Shown here piece by piece: positions 59,477 through 64,000 of a stretch of DNA of 64,000 nucleotides; position 1 is the first letter of the stretch; every line of letters begins with the position of its first letter. The position numbers and the translations under genes were made by a program. Below the pieces are notes generated by a model. That model made no database searches. It was not told the DNA's origin and saw only the letters and a program-made list of their open reading frames with translations. Origin of the DNA: Galbibacter orientalis DSM 19592 (GTDB lineage Bacteria > Bacteroidota > Bacteroidia > Flavobacteriales > Flavobacteriaceae); assembly GCF_000260115.1 (NCBI RefSeq), contig NZ_JH651379.1:1116001-1180000 (forward strand), in the 5' to 3' direction.

Positions 59477-60107
59477 CTGAAAAGGAATATCCTTGATTTT
59501 GTAAGTTTTTTAAGATTTCAGGAAGGGCTTGTTGCAGTATGGGAAAGGCTTTTAGGCTGTCGTGAAAAACTATAATACTTCCAGATTTTACGTTTTTAAT
59601 AACGTTTTCTATACATTTCTCTGCTGAAATGGAAGTGTCGAAATCGGCACTTAAAATATCCCACATTATAATTTTATATCCCTTTTGTTTAATTGTTTTA
59701 GTAGCTTTTTTAGAAATTCTACCATAGGGTGGTCTAAAAAGTTGTACTTGGTTTTTAGGATTATATTTAAGAATAGTTTCTTCCGCTAAAAGTACATTCT
59801 CTATATATAAATCTAGTTTATGCTCCTTGCAATTGTAATGATTGTGAGTATGATTTCCAATAGGGTGTCCATCATCTAAAATACTTTTAAAAATTTCTGG
59901 ATGCTTAGCAACATTTTTTCCTATACAAAAAAAGGTGGCTTTAGCATTGTATTTCCTTAATTCGTCTAAAACAAAAGTGGTAACTTCTGGAGTTGGGCCG
60001 TCATCAAAAGTTAAAAACACTTCTTTGTCTTCAGTTTTAAAATCCCAGATAAGGTTTTTAAAAATGAATTTAACTACGCTAGGTGTTTTTGCAAGATAAG
60101 GTTTCAT
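59469..60107 (-). CDS. Polysaccharide deacetylase (NodB/carbohydrate esterase 4)
   Basis: The protein of 212 residues has the NodB motifs: TFDDGPTP (catalytic base and metal Asp), GNHTHNH (the H-x3-H metal pair), RPPYGRISKKA and IIMWDILSADFD. It would remove N- or O-acetyl groups from peptidoglycan or another glycan. No cleaved signal is obvious; the N-terminus KTPSVVKFIFKNLIW may be a membrane-surface helix. It reads toward the island and is the native convergent neighbour of the thioredoxin-fold gene. Its last codons lie inside the right repeat. Confidence 0.92.
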   Translation of the reverse strand: MKPYLAKTPSVVKFIFKNLIWDFKTEDKEVFLTFDDGPTPEVTTFVLDELRKYNAKATFFCIGKNVAKHPEIFKSILDDGHPIGNHTHNHYNCKEHKLDLYIENVLLAEETILKYNPKNQVQLFRPPYGRISKKATKTIKQKGYKIIMWDILSADFDTSISAEKCIENVIKNVKSGSIIVFHDSLKAFPILQQALPEILKNLQNQGYSFSAI

Positions 60108-60473
60108 TTAAATTAGAGTTTACTATTTGTTAACCCCTCACAGAGGGATTGACTCCTCAACTTCTACCCAGAGTTTGCCGAAAGGCTCTGTGTCGAAATG
60201 AATTAAGGTTGTTTTGTTGGAATACTTCGGGTTAGCGCCGAGGTAGTTGATTCCTTACTAAATTAAGAAATTTAGCGTAGCCAAAAATATTTTTTTAACT
60301 ACGCTGAATGTTGTTAAGAGGCCGTTTAAAAAGTTCCTAAATTCTATATGTCATCCTGAGCTTGTCGAAGGATTCTCTTGAATGTTAGTTGCGAAACTTC
60401 GACAAGCTCAGTTCGACAAGCTCAGTTTTGACAGGTGTAAATTGCTTTTTAGTCAGCTTCCTATAGGTTGTTA
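60108..60473. other. Gene-free interval with hairpins and a repeat element
   Basis: No gene is seen. From left to right come CCCTC-ACA-GAGGG (about 60136-60148), CAGAG-TTTG-CC-GAAA-GG-CTCTG with a GNRA-type loop (about 60170-60192), an imperfect GGAAT...ATTCC stem (about 60218-60253), a hairpin TTTAGCGTAG/CTACGCTGAA (about 60269-60308), and the palindromic repeat listed next. It should also hold the deacetylase promoter, which I could not place. Confidence 0.45.
60320..60457. repeat. MITE-like palindromic repeat, copy B
   Basis: Ends GCCGTTTAAAAAG (60321-60333) and CTTTTTAGTCAGC (60445-60457) are imperfect inverted repeats (10 of 13). Inside, CTGAGCTTGTCGAAG (60356-60370) pairs perfectly with CTTCGACAAGCTCAG (60397-60411), and the second arm is repeated in tandem (60412-60425). 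The core CTTCGACAAGCTCAG is a repeat I know from many Flavobacteriaceae genomes. A decayed copy is at 965-1099. No coding capacity. Confidence 0.75.
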
Positions 60474-63400
60474 TTAATTATCTAAAGGGATAGAATCTAT
60501 CTCTGTTTGAGGAATTACCTTTCCATTTACTGGAGCATTTTCTATCACTGCTGAATCCATATTTGCAGGTATTGCATTACCGTCAATAACAGGTTCTCCT
60601 TCTGGCATTTCTGTAGGACTTGCATTTCCAGGTCTTCTATAGAAATGACTAAAACGCTCTAAATACTCATTAAAAGTGGTTGTTTCTGGTAATCCAAATT
60701 CCTTATCATCATTCGCAACAACAATGTCGAGAAGACTTCTGTAACGCTCAATATCGCTTACTATATCTGATGCATAACTATATTGAGTGTCTATTGGAAG
60801 GTTGCTGTAATGATTTAAGCTTTCTTGATATTTTTTAGCAACCTCTTTGTAAAGAGCTCTTGCTTTTTCTTTTTCGCCTACTTTGTAGTAACCTTCAACA
60901 TAAGGTTCTAAGAATACATAATACCCGAAATACCCAAAAGGCATTTTTTCCATAGCTAAATCAAGTACATCTTTAGCCTTTTCTTCTTTTCCAGTATTAA
61001 TAAGCTTTCCTGTAAGTCTCGCTAAATTACCACGGTAAGAAATACTATTTTTTCGTGTCTCTGGATCGTGATAAATATCTGGAGATTCAGAATTTCCCCA
61101 TTCCCAATCCATTACAATGTTGTACATTAAATCTTCGTCAATGCGACCCATTTCATAAGGATTGTTTTTATCTATAGGCGTTTTTATAGGAACTAATTTA
61201 TAAACAAGTCCATCTAGTTGTAAATAATCTTTCATCCATAGGTATTCCGCAGGATCAAAACTTCCACCAGTAAAGTAAATTGGGCGTTCCCAATCGTTGT
61301 TTGCTAATAAATCGAGCATTAAAAGCCTATTTTTAGGCAAAGCACTTTTTGGTAAATCAATGTCTATATAATCTACAATTTCTGCTGAATCCTTTTCTTT
61401 TACCAATCCTGTTGCTAAGGCATTTTTCTTGTTTACAGGGACTCTAATTTTATTGGTAGGGTAGAAAGGAAGGTTTAGGTAACTTTCTGGATACTGACTC
61501 GTATCTCCGCCTCTTTTTTTGATGAGGTTTCGAATGGTGTTATCGTCATTAGCAATCCAATCCATGAATTTTTTAATATCCCAACGCTCGTCTGTTAGTT
61601 GTTGGTAATAAACAGCATCTCGAACTCCAAAGGCATATTTATCATGTGTGAGTTGAGATGGAATTGGAGCACTTTCATAGGCGGCACGTTTCATTTGATC
61701 TATATACCAATCTGTAGCAAACAAACTGGTATTGATAGTTCTAACATCGGTACGGTATCCTTCTATCTCTTGTGCATACCAAAGGGAGAATGTATCGTTA
61801 TCTCCAATTGTAAATAACATAGCACCCGCATCTTCTTCAATAGAATCGAGGTAAGATTTCGCCATCGATTGTGCAGTATATCTGTCGGATCTGTCATGAT
61901 CGTCCCAGTTCTGGTAAGCCATAACTGTAGGAACGGCTAAAAAGCAAATAACCGTTACTGCAGGAGCCAATATTTTTGGATTTAGATATTTTTTGAATTC
62001 TTCAAATAATGCATAAACACCCATTCCAATCCACATAGAGAATACAAAGAAGGAGCCAACGAGGGCATAATCTCTTTCTCTAGGCTCAAAAGGACGTTCG
62101 TTTAAGTATATTTTTAAGGCAATTCCCATAAAAAGGAAAAGCGAAAAGAGAATCCAGAATTGCTGTTTACTAGATTTTAAAATAAATAGAAAACCTATGA
62201 GTCCTAATATTAAAGGTAAGAAGAAGTAGGTATTTCTTGCTTTGTTGTTTAGTACATCCGAAGGAAGATTCTCTTGAGATCCTAAACGCCACTCATCAAT
62301 AAATTTAATTCCACTTAACCAATTTCCATGGTCGTCTAGTCTCCCTTGGATATCGTCTTGACGCCCAGTAAAGTTCCACATAAAATACCTCCAGTACATA
62401 TATCCCATTTGAAACTCAAAAAGGTAATGCATGTTTTGTAGGAATGAAGGCTTTTCAATAACAAGGTATTCATTAAATTGCTTGATAAAGTTTAAATATT
62501 CGTCCTCATCAATAACTCCATTTTCAAGGTCGCGTTTAAACTGACTTACAGCATCTGTTAATTGTTTTTCACTTCTATATTCTGGTTTTACGGTAATGTT
62601 TAAAGGTCCTGTAATCTTCATGTAGTTAGCAGCGTGTTCACTACTCCACATTCTAGGAAGAAAACCTTCTTGAGCACTGTTTGGAGCAACTCTAGAGTTT
62701 TTATAATTGTTTACAATAACATATTTGTTGCCTTTTCTTTCGTATTTAGGCTTATCATCTTTGTAAGGATTATCTGGATCCTGACCAGCAAAGGCATCAG
62801 AATACATTGGTCCATAGAAAAGATGTGTCTCAGGGTATTGCTCTAAATTGTAATAAGCCAAAAGTTGTCGTGCATCTGTAGGACTATTTTCGTTAATAAC
62901 CGTTCCTGCATTTGCACGGATTGGAACCATTAACCAAGTAGAAAAACCTATCAGAATAAATAAAACACTTAAAACAATTGTATTTAGAAGTTTATAATTC
63001 TTTTTTCTTGTATAATTTAATCCGAAGTAAAATAATGCAATAATGATAATTCCAGCGATAATCGTTCCAGAATTAAATGGTAATCCGATGCTATTTACAA
63101 AGAAAACTTCCAGATAACCGAATACTTTTAGAACATTAGGAAGTAGTAATTTAAATAAGAATAAAAGTACAGCAATGGAAATAATATTTGCTATTATAAA
63201 GGATTTAGCATTATAGTTTTTGTAATTTTTGAAGTAATAAATCATTCCTAATGAAGGAATGGTAAGGAGCGCCATAAAGTGAACTCCAAAAGAAAGTCCT
63301 ACAACAAGAGAGATTAAAATTAACCAACGATTTCCTCTTGGGGTATGCATTTCGTCTGCCCATTTTAATCCTAACCAAACCATCAAAGAAGTCATGAGCA

Positions 63401-63854
63401 TAGCCATGGCATATACTTCTGCTTCCACTGCATTGAACCAAAAGCTATCTGTATATGTAAAAGTTAAAGCGCCTACAAATCCGCTTCCTAAAATGGCAAT
63501 ATATTTTGCAGATGTAAGTTCTCCAGATTTAGCAGCCAATTTTCTTGTAACATTGGTTATTGACCAAAACATAAATAAAATTGTAAAAGCACTAGAGAAA
63601 ACCGACATATGGTTTACGGTAACTGCCACTGCTTCAGCATCTGGTGAAAACATGGCAAAGAAAGCCCCCATCATTTGGAAAAAAGGAGCTCCAGGAGGGT
63701 GTCCTACTTGTAATTTAGCTGAAGTAGCAATATATTCTCCAGCATCCCAAAAACTTGAAGTAGGCTCAACCGTTAAATGATAAGTGATTAATGCGATCAA
63801 AAAAACGATCCAACCAAGGATAGTATCCCATTTTTTAAATTGATTTGCAGACAT
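60474..63854 (-). CDS. DUF2723 polytopic membrane protein, likely glycosyltransferase
   Basis: The protein of 1126 residues has about 12-14 transmembrane helices in its first 640 residues, beginning GWIVFLIALITYHL. The DUF2723 signature is in the first periplasmic loop: SSFWDAGEYIATS and VGHPPGAPFFQMM, where the Asp-Glu pair resembles the catalytic acid of GT-C mannosyltransferases. The C-terminal ~480 residues are soluble and end in TPR-like helices (LARLTGKLINTGKEEKAKDV, KVGEKEKARALYKEVAK). Bacteroidota use GT-C enzymes for protein O-glycosylation, and a role there is likely but inferred. It is monocistronic in this window. Confidence 0.85.
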   Translation of the reverse strand: MSANQFKKWDTILGWIVFLIALITYHLTVEPTSSFWDAGEYIATSAKLQVGHPPGAPFFQMMGAFFAMFSPDAEAVAVTVNHMSVFSSAFTILFMFWSITNVTRKLAAKSGELTSAKYIAILGSGFVGALTFTYTDSFWFNAVEAEVYAMAMLMTSLMVWLGLKWADEMHTPRGNRWLILISLVVGLSFGVHFMALLTIPSLGMIYYFKNYKNYNAKSFIIANIISIAVLLFLFKLLLPNVLKVFGYLEVFFVNSIGLPFNSGTIIAGIIIIALFYFGLNYTRKKNYKLLNTIVLSVLFILIGFSTWLMVPIRANAGTVINENSPTDARQLLAYYNLEQYPETHLFYGPMYSDAFAGQDPDNPYKDDKPKYERKGNKYVIVNNYKNSRVAPNSAQEGFLPRMWSSEHAANYMKITGPLNITVKPEYRSEKQLTDAVSQFKRDLENGVIDEDEYLNFIKQFNEYLVIEKPSFLQNMHYLFEFQMGYMYWRYFMWNFTGRQDDIQGRLDDHGNWLSGIKFIDEWRLGSQENLPSDVLNNKARNTYFFLPLILGLIGFLFILKSSKQQFWILFSLFLFMGIALKIYLNERPFEPRERDYALVGSFFVFSMWIGMGVYALFEEFKKYLNPKILAPAVTVICFLAVPTVMAYQNWDDHDRSDRYTAQSMAKSYLDSIEEDAGAMLFTIGDNDTFSLWYAQEIEGYRTDVRTINTSLFATDWYIDQMKRAAYESAPIPSQLTHDKYAFGVRDAVYYQQLTDERWDIKKFMDWIANDDNTIRNLIKKRGGDTSQYPESYLNLPFYPTNKIRVPVNKKNALATGLVKEKDSAEIVDYIDIDLPKSALPKNRLLMLDLLANNDWERPIYFTGGSFDPAEYLWMKDYLQLDGLVYKLVPIKTPIDKNNPYEMGRIDEDLMYNIVMDWEWGNSESPDIYHDPETRKNSISYRGNLARLTGKLINTGKEEKAKDVLDLAMEKMPFGYFGYYVFLEPYVEGYYKVGEKEKARALYKEVAKKYQESLNHYSNLPIDTQYSYASDIVSDIERYRSLLDIVVANDDKEFGLPETTTFNEYLERFSHFYRRPGNASPTEMPEGEPVIDGNAIPANMDSAVIENAPVNGKVIPQTEIDSIPLDN

Positions 63855-64000
63855 GTAACTGTTTTTCGTATATAGCAGGCGAATTTAATAAATTATAAAT
63901 GAAAGTACCCCACTTTTGATAAATGTTAACACGGCAGTTTTAAATGATTTAAAAATTATTTAAAAAAATGTTTGCGCATATCAAAGTTTGTCTTAAATTT
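63855..64000. other. Upstream region of the DUF2723 gene
   Basis: The last 146 bases are AT-rich and hold no supported gene. The DUF2723 promoter should be here, but I could not find an exact TTG-TAnnTTTG pair. Confidence 0.35.

Noticed and set aside
60356-60425. CRISPR-like short repeats
   Set aside because: Only one inverted and one direct copy of a 14-15 bp arm are present, with no regular spacers and no cas genes.
60310-60473. GTTGTTA on both sides of repeat copy B as a target-site duplication
   Set aside because: The two 7-base strings are at unequal distances from the repeat ends (about 3 and 9 bases), so they are probably chance.

Overview
The window is a stretch of AT-rich chromosome from a member of the Flavobacteriaceae (Bacteroidota). 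This rests on several things seen together: a FecI-type sigma factor, FecR anti-sigma factor and SusC/SusD outer-membrane pair; an ExbB/ExbD/ExbD cluster followed by a PorT-like barrel; DUF2723, DUF5686 and DUF1080 proteins; many genes preceded by the Bacteroidota -7 box TAnnTTTG instead of a sigma-70 box; and weak Shine-Dalgarno sequences. The sulfatase beside SusC/SusD suggests growth on a sulfated glycan.

Layout. 1-4.2 kb: 3' end of an aldehyde dehydrogenase, a decayed repeat, an acyl-ACP desaturase, an OmpA-type protein and a small membrane-anchored helix-hairpin-helix-like protein. 4.2-12.6 kb: a polysaccharide-utilisation locus (ECF sigma factor, divergent FecR, SusC with an N-terminal signalling domain, SusD lipoprotein, sulfatase). 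12.8-22.9 kb: a sugar-oxidation locus with two DUF1080 (3-keto-disaccharide hydrolase family) lipoproteins, two TIM-barrel isomerases, two Gfo/Idh/MocA dehydrogenases, a transporter, and a divergent GMC oxidoreductase with its small subunit. Together they fit oxidation, cleavage and re-reduction of glycosides. 23-27.8 kb: an outer-membrane protein and sucAB of the TCA cycle. 28.2-31.3 kb: an operon of a retropepsin-like protease, a TPR histidine kinase and a LuxR-type regulator. 31.4-34.5 kb: tatD, an acyltransferase, L-asparaginase and tRNA-Ser(GGA). 34.6-37.8 kb: the TonB-energising exbB/exbD cluster and porT. 37.8-41.4 kb: a PAP2-like protein, rpoN and asnS. 41.6 kb: a candidate structured small RNA. 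41.8-46.8 kb: an RND/MMPL exporter and a DUF5686 barrel. 46.9-51.4 kb: the conserved translation cluster rplM-rpsI-rpsB-tsf-pyrH-frr. 51.6-57.7 kb: polA, a glycosylasparaginase-like enzyme, cutC and a metallophosphoesterase. 57.7-60.1 kb: a thioredoxin-fold gene, a small inserted island and a polysaccharide deacetylase. 60.1-64 kb: repeats and a very large DUF2723 membrane protein.

The most unusual structure is the island at about 58.07-59.37 kb. A PIN-domain gene and an unrecognised 255-residue partner overlap by 4 bases and fill 1300 bp. This insert lies between two 107-bp direct repeats that differ at one silent position. Both repeats are the 3' end of the thioredoxin-fold gene plus nine bases beyond its stop. 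The left repeat completes the gene; the right one carries the native junction with the deacetylase. This looks like a two-gene module that entered the 3' end of a gene while restoring it. There is no integrase in the insert. A promoter whose TTG box is the first three bases of the right repeat appears to drive the pair.

Secondary points of interest are the complete oxidative glycoside locus with an Fe-S-type cysteine triad in the GMC subunit, the roughly 110-nt RNA candidate at 41.64-41.75 kb, two diverged copies of a MITE-like palindromic repeat at the two ends of the window, and a thioredoxin-fold protein without its catalytic cysteines.
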